DNA of 21,193 nt. It comes from Ascoidea tarda (nom. inval.) (taxonomy: Eukaryota > Ascomycota > Saccharomycetes > Ascoideales > Ascoideaceae). Each line of letters opens with the position of its first letter. The first letter of the stretch is position 1. This document shows positions 8,901-16,484 of the stretch, in pieces. The DNA lies in contig JAKTTS010000267.1 in NCBI GenBank assembly GCA_030560485.1, forward strand, positions 1 through 21,193. Reading direction: 5' to 3'. The position numbers were made by a program, and so were the translations under genes. The notes beneath the pieces are model-generated. The model had not been told where the DNA came from. It saw only the letters and a list, made by a program, of their open reading frames with translations, and did no database searches.

Positions 8901-10688
8901 TGAAACTGAAGCCTCAACATAGGCATTAAGAACCATTGGAAGAATACTTAATGGAAAACCTAATAAGTTGAATAAAGATAAAGCAGGGAAAACTATGTCA
9001 GTAGTTAATGGAGTACCATGTGAAGTATATACAAAAACAGCGAAAGTTGAGCATGAGACTAAGAAAGGAGCACAATTCCACATGAATAGGTTGACGGCTC
9101 TATATACACTGATTTTCTTTAAATTAGCTAATTCTTGATCATTTCTAATATAAAGTAACTTTTTCTTGTAGGGATTTTCCCAGCCATATAGTTTAAGAGA
9201 TTTAATATTATTTAGCATCTCATTGACTAGTCTGACTCTTTTGTCTTTTGTTTTCATTTGAGATATTTGGAAATTTTTCAAGATTTTAACAATGTATGAG
9301 TTAAAGGGAATTAAGAGTATCATGACAAGGAAACCAACCCACATTGAGTTTCCTAAGATACTTCTAAGAGAAATTAAGCACAAGATGATTTGATAAGGAC
9401 CAGACCAAATCAACTGGCCGTATTCGTTGATGTCTTGTAATCTTTGAGAATCTACAGACATTAAATTGACAATGTCTCCAGTAGATTTTGAGATTCTTGC
9501 TTGATTTGATAATTTTAGGGATTTCTTGTAAATAACACCAGTTAATGATGTTTTGAATTTGGAGCCCATGCTATAGGAGATGTAGAAATATTGATGCAAA
9601 AAGATGGTTTGAACTATAGAGACGATGAACATGGAAAATGCAATCATAAAACCTTTTGATATTGGGACACTTAGTTTCAAAGGATCATCTTGGTTGATAT
9701 AATCGTTGACAAAAGAGATTAATAGTTTCAATAAAAAAGGTTGGACAAAAGATAGAGTGTCTTGACAAAACTTGAATAAAAAGGACCAAAATAGAGGTTT
9801 ACTAAAAGATATAAACAAGACTTTAATTAGAGAAGGGTTTTTCTTATTTTTGGCGACTTCAGCACTCCAGTTTTGGCTGAATTCGTTTGATGTGTAATTA
9901 GTATCGAATTTTTGAGGCAAAGAAGACAAATCCGAAGGTAGAAGATAGTTCAAGTAGCCCTTTTTCATTAATGGAGACATCCAAGAGAAGGTTATCTTTG
10001 AGAATAAATCGGCATTATCGATGGGGTTCAATTGAGAATCGAGCAAGTAGTCGTAAGGGGATTTTTGGATATTATTTTGAAACCATTGGTTTATCAAGAT
10101 GATAATTGAGTTGAAGAGAATGAATATATTGATTATAAATATGTGTTTGTTATTATTGTTGTTAAATTCGGGAGTTTGTTTTAAATTTGATCTAAAATAA
10201 AAGCCCAAGACTTTTAAAAGAGATAGGAAAGATTGGAAAAACCAGTATAGTAATAAAATGGAAGCAGTCCTTTTTGAATATTTGTAATCGTAATATGATA
10301 AGATCGGGACTATAAAAAACAAAGAGAAAATCTGGAAATCTAATGACAAGTCGATGATGTTATAATCCGAAGAGACTTGGTAGAATCGAAGAGACAATAG
10401 AAAAACAGATTGTAAAAAAATTAAAAAGAATCTCAATACAATTTGAAAATTAAGTTTTCTTGCTATTGAATTATTCTGGAAATTTGACTGGTATTTTATT
10501 AGATGTACTAATTTGTGGGAGCCAAATATTATTAGAGACACATTCAATAGATTGAAGAAAACGCCATTTAAAAAACATGGAGTGAAATCAAAAAACTGAT
10601 AGGAAATTGGACCCCAGTTTTCTTGATCAGTGCAACTTAGGCAATATGGCAAAACAGAGAGATTGTTGTAAGGGCTGTAGATAATCAT
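5994..10688 (-). CDS. YCF1: Vacuolar glutathione S-conjugate ABC transporter, Ycf1/MRP type
   Basis: A 1564-residue full-length ABCC transporter (S. cerevisiae Ycf1 has 1515). Ycf1 uses ATP to move glutathione conjugates, including cadmium-glutathione, into the vacuole. Visible parts: TMD0 with five hydrophobic segments (about 20-205); L0 linker with ITFSWMSPLMKKGY; TMD1 (about 290-620); NBD1 with Walker A G664-KVGSGKS-S671, signature LSGGQ 754-758 and Walker B D778-D779; a Ser/Asp-rich R region (about 865-960) with SLRRASTAS at 936-944; TMD2 (about 980-1290); NBD2 with Walker A G1347-RTGAGKS, signature LSVGQ from 1455 and Walker B D1479-E1480. In NBD1 the usual Walker B Glu is Asp779, the asymmetry known for this family. 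S941 and S944 match the phosphorylated Ser908 and Thr911 of yeast Ycf1. No CTG codon was found. Close relatives such as Bpt1 are possible, but the R-region match favours Ycf1. Confidence 0.95.
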   Translation of the reverse strand: MIIYSPYNNLSVLPYCLSCTDQENWGPISYQFFDFTPCFLNGVFFNLLNVSLIIFGSHKLVHLIKYQSNFQNNSIARKLNFQIVLRFFLIFLQSVFLLSLRFYQVSSDYNIIDLSLDFQIFSLFFIVPILSYYDYKYSKRTASILLLYWFFQSFLSLLKVLGFYFRSNLKQTPEFNNNNNKHIFIINIFILFNSIIILINQWFQNNIQKSPYDYLLDSQLNPIDNADLFSKITFSWMSPLMKKGYLNYLLPSDLSSLPQKFDTNYTSNEFSQNWSAEVAKNKKNPSLIKVLFISFSKPLFWSFLFKFCQDTLSFVQPFLLKLLISFVNDYINQDDPLKLSVPISKGFMIAFSMFIVSIVQTIFLHQYFYISYSMGSKFKTSLTGVIYKKSLKLSNQARISKSTGDIVNLMSVDSQRLQDINEYGQLIWSGPYQIILCLISLRSILGNSMWVGFLVMILLIPFNSYIVKILKNFQISQMKTKDKRVRLVNEMLNNIKSLKLYGWENPYKKKLLYIRNDQELANLKKISVYRAVNLFMWNCAPFLVSCSTFAVFVYTSHGTPLTTDIVFPALSLFNLLGFPLSILPMVLNAYVEASVSTKRLVSFLISEELQPDAVTRKPKANKLGDTSVKVENATFLWQKTPEYKVALSNLNFIARKGDLHCIVGKVGSGKSSFLQCLLGDIYKLKGSVELHGKVAYVPQVSWIMNGTVKENILFGHRYDKAFYNKVISACDLSSDLAILPDGDLTEVGEKGISLSGGQKARLSLARSVYSRADVYLLDDPLSAVDEHVGRHLIDNVLGPNGLLRHKCKVLATNSINVLGISSNITMLQDGEVVEEGTYNDITKKDSSLLAKLIKEFGKKAKKDEKIEIESVDLDSSATVIHSSGVETDISADETVVGSKNVADNVSILNRESSFNSSNDSNDVISILSKDIDETMSLRRASTASFNYQEQTNPGASDVDQQVVNIREEQRQTGKVKWNIYIEYAKACNPAGVIYVLFFLVASMALSVAGNYWLKYWAEVNSKYGYNPNVGKYLAVYIALGIGSSLFTFIQTWTMWVVCIIIGAKVLHNKMVDSVFRAPMSFFETTPVGRILNRFSSDIDKIDMLLGRVFQSFFTNFVKILFTLFVICSTTWQFIFLIVPLLFLYYYYQQFYVKTSRELKRIESISKSPIFAHFQETLGGTSTIRGYGQQNRFIYLNENKIDQNMKAYFSTYNANRWLAVRLEFLGSLIIFGSAALCVFALKTGHMTSGLLGISVTYALQVTGSLNWMVRMTVDIETNIVSVERVKEYGELPSEAPEIIPNNRPNSEWPSKGNLEFVDYSTRYRQDLELVLKDINLKVKAGEKVGIVGRTGAGKSSLSLALFRIIEKADSKSNIIIDDISVPNIGLADLRHKLSIIPQDAQVFEGTVRDNLDPTGRFSDEEIWQALELSHLKEHILSMSDSNEGLSVNLTEGGSNLSVGQRQLVCLARALLIPSKILVLDEATAAVDVETDKILQKTIRKEFSDRTILTIAHRLNTIMDSDRIVSLDQGRIKEFDSPENLLKDKNSIFYSLCKQGGFIHDEEESK

Positions 10689-10730
10689 GTTGAAATGATG
10701 AGAACTAGAGCCTTCAAAAAAGAAGATTAC

Positions 10731-10737
10731 TGACTAA
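10731..10737 (-). promoter_or_regulatory. Yap1-type site (TTAGTCA on the coding strand)
   Basis: Plus strand TGACTAA, read TTAGTCA on the YCF1 strand, 43 bp upstream of the start codon. It fits the Yap1 consensus TTASTMA. YCF1 is a known Yap1 target in S. cerevisiae, which gives the match some weight, but the site is close to the ATG and may lie in the leader. Confidence 0.35.
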
Positions 10738-10851
10738 AAAAAATAAAATTAGTGAGCAGTAAGTAAAAAGAAGAAAAAATATTGTTTAAATAATGAAATA
10801 AAGATAAAACCAAAAGATATTGGAGCTGATTAATTGAGTAAAAAAGGTAGA

Positions 10852-10858
10852 TTAGTAA
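10852..10858 (-). promoter_or_regulatory. Yap1-type site (TTACTAA on the coding strand)
   Basis: Plus strand TTAGTAA, read TTACTAA on the YCF1 strand, about 164 bp upstream of the start codon. It exactly matches a preferred Yap1 response element. With the site at 10731-10737 it suggests oxidative or metal-stress control of the transporter; AT-rich background means either could be chance. Confidence 0.4.
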
Positions 10859-11339
10859 TGGAAATAAGAGCCAAATTGGATAGGCCTTGCAGAGAAAAGA
10901 CGAAAAGACACAGGGTTCCGTCGCCGAGAAGCCGATCCGATACAATAGCGACTCGGCCGAAAAGCTTGTGTTTGCTTATTTTGCACATGGTGCGTGCTGT
11001 TTCTGATGGTTTTCGAATCCCTGCTGCTGTTTCCCGTGTATATCCTGGTGCTGGTGCCGCAATTGCTGCGTGAGGTGCAGCGACCAGACGGCTGGTGTGC
11101 CGTGTTCGGTCTGGCTTCGCAGGATTTAAACGAGTTCACGGCTTTTCCGTTATGAGCAGGATCGTCGAAAAAGAGCCTTCGAGACCCACCCTCTGACAAG
11201 CAGAGCGGGCCCTGAGGAGAACGAGACTACTGTCAGTGCGTGTGTCCTGCGTGCACATGTTCTGCAGCCAATAGCACCGCTGTTATGGAACATTCTTTGG
11301 CCGGTCCAATTAAACATGAGGTTTTCAGTGATGAAAAAC

Positions 11340-11359
11340 TCTTATTCTCAAAAATAAGA
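11340..11359. repeat. Inverted repeat, 7-bp arms
   Basis: TCTTATT (11340-11346) and AATAAGA (11353-11359) are perfect complements around a 6-nt loop. It could be a weak hairpin or a dyad binding site; no function is assigned. Confidence 0.6.
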
Positions 11360-11947
11360 CTATGAGGTAAAATCCAGAGAAGCACAGTGAAAGAATAAAA
11401 GCAAAGTTGCTGTTATTATTCAGATCCATGAACAGTGCATGAACATTCGGTCGTCAACATCCCAATTCTCACTAAATACCACTAGGTTGAGGTGGTTTCT
11501 TCTCTCACTGGTGGAAGTTTAAACCACTATCCAGAGGATTAGGTTGCCGTTTACTCAGATCTAAGTGAATAAGAAATCTTGGTGAGTTGGTGGTGAAAAC
11601 TGCCTTTGGTTTTTATTCAGGTAGAAGCACTGCTGGGAAAGCTGCTGCTGGAGGTAGAGATGTAGCGATGGGGTGTGGATTTTCTTTTTGAGTCTGGAAG
11701 AGCTCTGTAAAGGACTTAAAGGATTTAGTGCCCTTAGTGGTATTGGGCTACTGGCGTAACAAATTGCTTCTGAAATGTTCCCATGACAAGCTGGATTCCA
11801 TCTTGGAATACACATTCAATTGTTTTTTTTGTTTCCTGTTGCAAGCACACCTAGCTCCAATTGTTATTCCGTGAGAGGCTAACACGCCATAGTCCTGGAT
11901 TCACTTGGAAACGAGATACAATTCATTGAACAGCATACAATCTATAA

Positions 11948-11970
11948 TTCAGCCAACGGAATTGGCTGAA
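11948..11970. repeat. Inverted repeat, 9-bp arms, 5-nt loop
   Basis: TTCAGCCAA (11948-11956) and TTGGCTGAA (11962-11970) are perfect complements around CGGAA. The arms contain CCAA/TTGG. It is the longest perfect stem I noticed in the intergenic DNA, about 1 kb upstream of FDH1. It could be a hairpin in a transcript or a symmetric factor site. Confidence 0.7.
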
Positions 11971-12826
11971 ATACCTCAAGTGATTCAAAAATAAATGATA
12001 GGCTGTAAAGTATTTGGGCATACAAAACAACGGATCTTTGATGTTATATATAATTTCTGGTGTTGTTCTCTGTTCCTAACAGACTGGATGGTCGGGAAGG
12101 TCTGGCTAGAACTGGACATGTTGTTGCACTTGAGCAAATAATAGCTCACCGCCAGTTATTCTGACTTTTTTACTGGAATAGGTATAGGAATCAGTATGAG
12201 ACCTACCTAAGAAGGAATTTGTTGCTTGTTGGATTGTGATTACGAAAGACGTAGTGATTCTGCTCTTTTGTACACCCTTACTTAAAGTCGTTTTGCTTTT
12301 CTTCAACACTCTTTGATACTCTTCTTTTTTCTTTCGGGTCATTTTTCTGTCAAATTTTGGTCTGGCGTTTTTGTGGGGTACGTTTTTTTAACACTATCCC
12401 TCTCTGGATGGAATATTGTCTGCTGTACGGGTTTTTTAATGTATATGCAAACACTCCATTTTCGGGAGATAATGGTCTCCGACATCTCGAAATCTTTCTC
12501 GTTATAACTCGAGAGAAAAAAAATAAAAATTATAATTTTGATCAATAAATTCGAGGTATTATTATATTAACTGAAATATTATTATGAATATTATTATTAT
12601 GAACATTATTATAATGGCTTCTTTGTAATTGACTATTATTAGGTTTGTTTTTCGTTGTTAAAGAATAGAATCAAATTGTTGGATATATTGAATACTAATT
12701 AAATGTGATTGGTCATAGGATAAGATACTGGTTAAATTTTCGCTAATTAGTAAATTAGTGGAGTTTGTGGAAACAAAAAAGCAAGTACAAAGCTATCATC
12801 AATTTTTTATTGTGCATTTTAAAATG

Positions 12827-12833
12827 TATAAAA
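12827..12833 (+). promoter_or_regulatory. TATA box of FDH1 (TATAAAA)
   Basis: TATAAAA lies 149 bp upstream of the FDH1 ATG in an AT-rich promoter. A strong TATA suits a highly induced gene, as formate dehydrogenase genes often are in yeasts. Assigned by motif and distance. Confidence 0.4.
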
Positions 12834-12889
12834 ATGAATAAAAGTTCGATTATTTTTCAATTTCCCAACTTCTCAACTATCAAAATTTA

Positions 12890-12974
12890 TTAGCTTAATT
12901 CAATTAATTAGCTTAATTCAATCTATTAACTCAACTCAACTCAACTCAACTCAATTAATCAATTAATCAATTAA
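12890..12974 (+). repeat. Three tandem-repeat families forming the FDH1 leader
   Basis: Two 18-bp units beginning TTAGCTTAATTCAAT (12890-12907 and 12908-12925), then about five ACTCA units (about 12928-12954), then three perfect TCAATTAA units (12951-12958, 12959-12966, 12967-12974), ending one base before the ATG. The whole proximal leader is made of repeats. It contains no ATG and very little G. Confidence 0.85.
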
Positions 12975-12975
12975 A

Positions 12976-14064
12976 ATGAAAGTCCTTGCCGTTTTATATA
13001 AAGCTGACCAACACGCCAAAGATGAACCAAAACTTCTCGGCTGCATTGAAAATGAACTAGGTCTTCGTAAATGGTTAGAAGATCAAGGCCACACTTTGGT
13101 CACAACTGACGATAAAGAAGGTCCAGATTCAACTTTAGATCGAGAGCTTGTTGATGCCGACGTCTTAATTACTACACCATTTCATCCAGGTTATATCACC
13201 AGAGAGAGAATCACTAAGGCTAAAAACTTGAAAATCTGTATCACAGCAGGTGTTGGATCGGATCACGTTGACTTGACTGCTGCAAATGAAAGGAAGATTT
13301 CTGTATTGGAAGTTACAGGATCCAATGTTGTTTCTGTTGCTGAACATGTTGTTATGACTATTTTGGTTTTGGTTCGTAATTTTGTTCCAGCTAATAATCA
13401 AATCACTATTAGAAAAAAATGGGACGTTGCTGAAGTAGCCAAGGATTCATACGATGTCGAAGGAAAAGTCATTGCAACAGTTGGTGCAGGCAGAATTGGA
13501 TATCGTGTTCTTGAAAGACTAGTCGCTTTTAATCCAAAGGAATTGTTGTACTTTGATTACCAACCTTTGTCCAAAGAACTTGAAGAGAAAGTTGGAGCGA
13601 GAAGAGTGTTGGACCTCAAAGAAATGCTATCTCAAGCTGATATAGTTACAATCAATTGCCCATTGCACGAGGGCACCAAGGGCCTATTTAACAAAGAATT
13701 GATCAGCCACATGAAGGATGGAGCGTGGTTGGTGAACACGGCTAGAGGTGCCATTTGTGTTGCCGAAGACGTTGCCGAAGCAGTTGAGACAGGAAAGCTC
13801 AGAGGTTATGGTGGCGATGTGTTTGCTCCACAGCCAGCTCCAGAAAATCACCCATGGAGATCGATGAGAAACAAATATGGCGGTGGGAATGCTATGACTC
13901 CCCATATCTCTGGTACCTCTCTCGACGCGCAACAAAGATATGCAGATGGTGTTAAGAACATTTTAGCATCCTTCTTTTCCCAAAAGTACGATTACAGACC
14001 AGAGGATGTTATTGTTATCAACGGACACTATGCCACCAGGGCCTACGGTGAAGATAAAAAATAA
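12976..14064 (+). CDS. FDH1: NAD-dependent formate dehydrogenase
   Basis: A 362-residue enzyme that oxidises formate to CO2 with reduction of NAD+, in the cytosol. The length and sequence match yeast FDH (Candida boidinii, 364 residues), with extended identity such as [14 protein letters not shown] and GNAMTPH. Key residues: N117 in the substrate-binding GSNVVS; dinucleotide loop G170-AGRI-G175; D194 in YFDYQ, which favours NAD over NADP; catalytic R257 in NTARGA; Q286 in [11 protein letters not shown]; and catalytic H310 in PHISG. All are present, so the enzyme should be active. No mitochondrial or peroxisomal signal is seen. It ends ...GEDKK. No CTG codon is used. It is divergent from YCF1 across a 2.3-kb region, with a TATA box at -149 and a repeat-built leader. 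In non-methylotrophic yeasts the enzyme detoxifies formate; in methylotrophs it completes methanol oxidation. The window does not show which applies. Confidence 0.97.
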   Translation: MKVLAVLYKADQHAKDEPKLLGCIENELGLRKWLEDQGHTLVTTDDKEGPDSTLDRELVDADVLITTPFHPGYITRERITKAKNLKICITAGVGSDHVDLTAANERKISVLEVTGSNVVSVAEHVVMTILVLVRNFVPANNQITIRKKWDVAEVAKDSYDVEGKVIATVGAGRIGYRVLERLVAFNPKELLYFDYQPLSKELEEKVGARRVLDLKEMLSQADIVTINCPLHEGTKGLFNKELISHMKDGAWLVNTARGAICVAEDVAEAVETGKLRGYGGDVFAPQPAPENHPWRSMRNKYGGGNAMTPHISGTSLDAQQRYADGVKNILASFFSQKYDYRPEDVIVINGHYATRAYGEDKK

Positions 14065-14193
14065 AGACCGAAATGACCGCGATATAGTTTTGCTTTTATT
14101 TTATATACGAAATAGCGACGACGTTGAATGAAAAATACACAGATTGACCCATAAAACTTGCCACCGGAAAAACTGCATGTGCCTTTTCCATTT

Positions 14194-14432
14194 TTTCCAG
14201 GATGCAACACCTGGAAACAAGAACCATGTGTAAAACACATCACCGAGTGAGCTGTCCCAAATACACAGCGTTGTGCAAGAGTCGTGTGACCGTCCCTATT
14301 TGCACTAGCGAACGCGGTTCCACGCGTTGACGAACACAGGCGGTCCGGGACGCATGTAGAACTTCTTACGTAAGAATCCGGTTTGCAGAGGCGGCACGGA
14401 TTGGGACTGGAAACGTCCAGTGTTTGAAACAC
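14194..14432. other. Cluster of six perfect inverted repeats
   Basis: Perfect dyads: 14194-14217 (8-bp arms TTTCCAGG/CCTGGAAA, 8-nt loop); 14226-14240 (ATGTGT/ACACAT, 3-nt loop); 14311-14328 (AACGCG/CGCGTT, 6-nt loop); 14363-14376 (palindrome TTCTTACGTAAGAA, with the bZIP site TTACGTAA); 14406-14421 (ACTGGA/TCCAGT, 4-nt loop); 14420-14432 (GTGTTT/AAACAC, 1-nt loop). By rough estimate under one such dyad would be expected in 240 bp. It may be a structured RNA or a compact array of symmetric factor sites. Confidence 0.55.
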
Positions 14433-14740
14433 ACAAAGAGCAGACAAAAACAGAGGACGAAAAGTGAGCCAAAAATAGGCTGCGGTCTGGAGCATTTAAT
14501 CGTTATCGCTGGATGATTAACCATTAGTCAGTCGCTATTTGAATGTGCAACGTTGCCAAAGTGCTTATTGTTTCACTGAAAAGCAAGATCTCTCTTTCTT
14601 TTGAATTTCACATTGAGCCAGTGGCAGAAAGCCTCTACCGAGAGAGCTGGATTTCAAACTACGAGCAGCCTATGAGCGATAAAGCCCTAGAGTTTCCTAT
14701 TCCGTCGAATGTAGGCTTTTTATTGTGCTTTGAGCTGTGA

Positions 14741-14766
14741 TCAAAATCAAAATCAAAATCAAAATC
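14741..14766. repeat. TCAAAA hexamer tandem repeat
   Basis: Four perfect copies of TCAAAA, followed by degenerate TCCAGAATCCAG. A simple microsatellite in intergenic DNA. Confidence 0.85.
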
Positions 14767-15222
14767 CAGAATCCAGAAAACCCACGACAAAGCACAACCT
14801 GAATTGATCTTGAACAATCCCAAATGTGGTTTCCGAGTAAGGGTTTACAAAATAAAGTCATCAATATTGATAGTTCACCTTATTTCTTTATCTAACTTCT
14901 CTTGCTGCCTGCCCAATGCCACTTTACTCGAGGATGTTGAGTGGTCTGAAGGTGTGTACATTTCGGTCCTCAACATACCAAACTAATTCAAGAGGAATGG
15001 GCTCAATATTTCAGCAAAACTCCTCCAGCTGCCACTGGGCACTGATCTGATTCAGAGACAAAAGCAGCACTGCTCGAATTGTTTTGTCTGCTTCCAGTCG
15101 ATTGAGGACCACCACTGCAGCCACAACCTCTCCAATCAACCTCGATGCTAGATCCTTTCCTGAATAGGCCTTAAACCACTAATTGCAGATTTTCGCACTC
15201 TGATCCTCAAGCTATTCGATTC

Positions 15223-15269
15223 TCTTATTCTCTTATTCTTTTGATTGTTCACTTTTATTGTTCACTTTT
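15223..15269. repeat. Two adjacent short tandem repeats
   Basis: TCTTATTC is duplicated at 15223-15238, and a 13-bp unit ATTGTTCACTTTT is perfectly duplicated at 15244-15269. Both lie where the GC-richer spacer gives way to T-rich DNA. Confidence 0.8.
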
Positions 15270-15500
15270 ATTCTTCCATTCTCTGGTCTTGTGTTGTATT
15301 CTAGTCCTGTACCCTACTATTCTTCTACTCTTCTGCTTCTGTTTTCACTTGTGTTCGAAGAAGAATGTTTTGAGAAGCAAAGAAATCTGCCTGATTTCGA
15401 CTTTATCTTGTAAGACGATGCCGGCTACAGCCATTTCCATTCACTATCCATACAACTTGGGTAAATCTATTGTGTTTAGATTCAAGTCAACACTAATCTA

Positions 15501-16484
15501 ATTCGACCACTTTTGTTTGTTATATATCCATATTTACCAATCATAATCATCTACTCTTTCATTTTTTTTCTTTCTGCCTTTTTCCTTTTCATATTTATAT
15601 CTATTATTAACTTTTAATAAGCTTAAACTTTTACTAGTATACCACCCAAACTAATAAAACAAAAACAAATCTTATTAACATGATATTATTCCAAAAATCT
15701 TCAACGCATTTTTTTTCTACTTCACTTCTTCAATTCCTTATTATCTTCTTGATTTATCTCTTTTTTTTTCCCTCTCGTCTTTTTTTTCTTTTCTTTCCTC
15801 TGATTTTCTAGATTTTGGAACTTGATTCTTACTTCAATATTTTCTTTCATTATATTACAACTTTTGCTGGCTATATCGAAAAAGTTCCTGCTACCTTTTT
15901 TTTTCATCAATTGTTTTGTATTTAACTATCAAACTTTCCACACTTTCTATAAATTTAATATCAATAAATTGATCTACACTTTCCAAATATTTTTTTTTCA
16001 TTTTACTCTTTGTTTAAACCCTTTGTTTAAACTCTTTGGTTCTATTACTTTTTTCGTTGTTGCCTTTTGGAATTTTTTGGCTCCTTCATATCAATATATT
16101 ATAAAGTTAATTTCTTTTTTGGTTCCACATTTTTTTAGAAATTATTTATTCAACCTAAAATAATATTTTATTAAAATTATCGAGTATTATTGATCATAAT
16201 TTTCATCATTCAAAAAAAGAAAAACAATATCTATTGTGTGTTTATCAAAAGATATAAAAGTAGAAAAAAAAACTTTCCATTTTTATCCCTTTATCCATTA
16301 TCTCTACATAAATTTTTGTTAAAACTCATTTTCATTTTCATTTTAATTTCTTTTAATTTCTTTCATTTTCTGACGTTTTTTTTTTGTTTTTTTTATTTTT
16401 TTTTTTAAAATAAACAAGCTCTTTTCAATTTACTATATTCCCAAATTCAAATCATCTAATCATTAATTCACTCCTCTATTCAAA
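15501..16484. other. Long T-rich promoter/leader region of the pseudo-peroxidase gene
   Basis: Nearly 1 kb of AT-rich DNA with strong T bias on the plus strand and repeated T-runs of 8-10. A 13-bp near-tandem unit CTTTGTTTAAAC occurs at about 16008-16035. Long poly(dT) tracts commonly exclude nucleosomes in yeast promoters. Open frames here (for example 15822-16163, no ATG start) are hydrophobic artefacts of T-richness. Confidence 0.5.

Larger units (their letters stand above)
10859..12560. other. GC-richer part of the YCF1-FDH1 divergent intergenic region
   Basis: No supportable gene in about 1.7 kb. The stretch 10900-11300 is especially rich in G+C and in CTG/CAG triplets. Open frames here lack an ATG, are very short, or are rich in CTG, unlike the real genes in this window. 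Stem-forming repeats lie at 11340-11359 and 11948-11970. No tRNA B-box was found on either strand. From about 12540 the DNA becomes AT-rich and leads into the FDH1 promoter. Confidence 0.5.
14065..15500. other. GC-richer intergenic region downstream of FDH1
   Basis: No supportable protein gene. The first 400 bp reach well over 50% G+C locally (14281-14340 is about 58%) and hold the dyad cluster described separately. A minus-strand frame of 150 codons (14043-14495) overlaps the FDH1 3' end but uses three CTG codons. Later parts contain small tandem repeats. Presumably includes the FDH1 3' end and spacer DNA. Confidence 0.45.

Noticed and set aside
11006-11146. 48-codon plus-strand small frame starting ATGGTTTTC with a hydrophobic start
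   Set aside because: About seven of its codons are CTG, which the real genes here avoid almost completely; no family recognised.
10852-11199. 115-codon minus-strand Arg/Ser-rich frame
   Set aside because: It contains no ATG at all and lies in the GC-rich spacer upstream of YCF1.
11321-11370. Possible C/D snoRNA (GTGATGA resembling a C box at 11328)
   Set aside because: No D box CTGA at a suitable distance and no terminal stem.
12106-12342. 78-codon minus-strand frame with a Lys-rich N-terminus and no CTG
   Set aside because: No homology recognised, no convincing promoter or context, and short; left out although not excluded.
14043-14495. 150-codon minus-strand frame with ATG, Cys-rich, overlapping the FDH1 3' end
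   Set aside because: It has three CTG codons in 150 against three in about 3,500 codons of the real genes, recognisable motifs are absent, and it covers the inverted-repeat cluster; most likely a chance frame in GC-rich DNA.
11448-15181. Shared 18-mers (16 of 18 identical) at 11448-11465 and 14964-14981, and a shared 11-mer TTAAACCACTA at 11519 and 15171, in the same order
   Set aside because: A rough estimate gives about one such 18-mer pair and several 11-mers by chance between these spacers, and the distances between the two motifs differ (71 versus 207 bp).
15822-16163. Hydrophobic 113-codon frame resembling a membrane protein
   Set aside because: It lacks an ATG start, and its hydrophobicity follows from T-rich promoter DNA (Phe, Leu, Ile codons).
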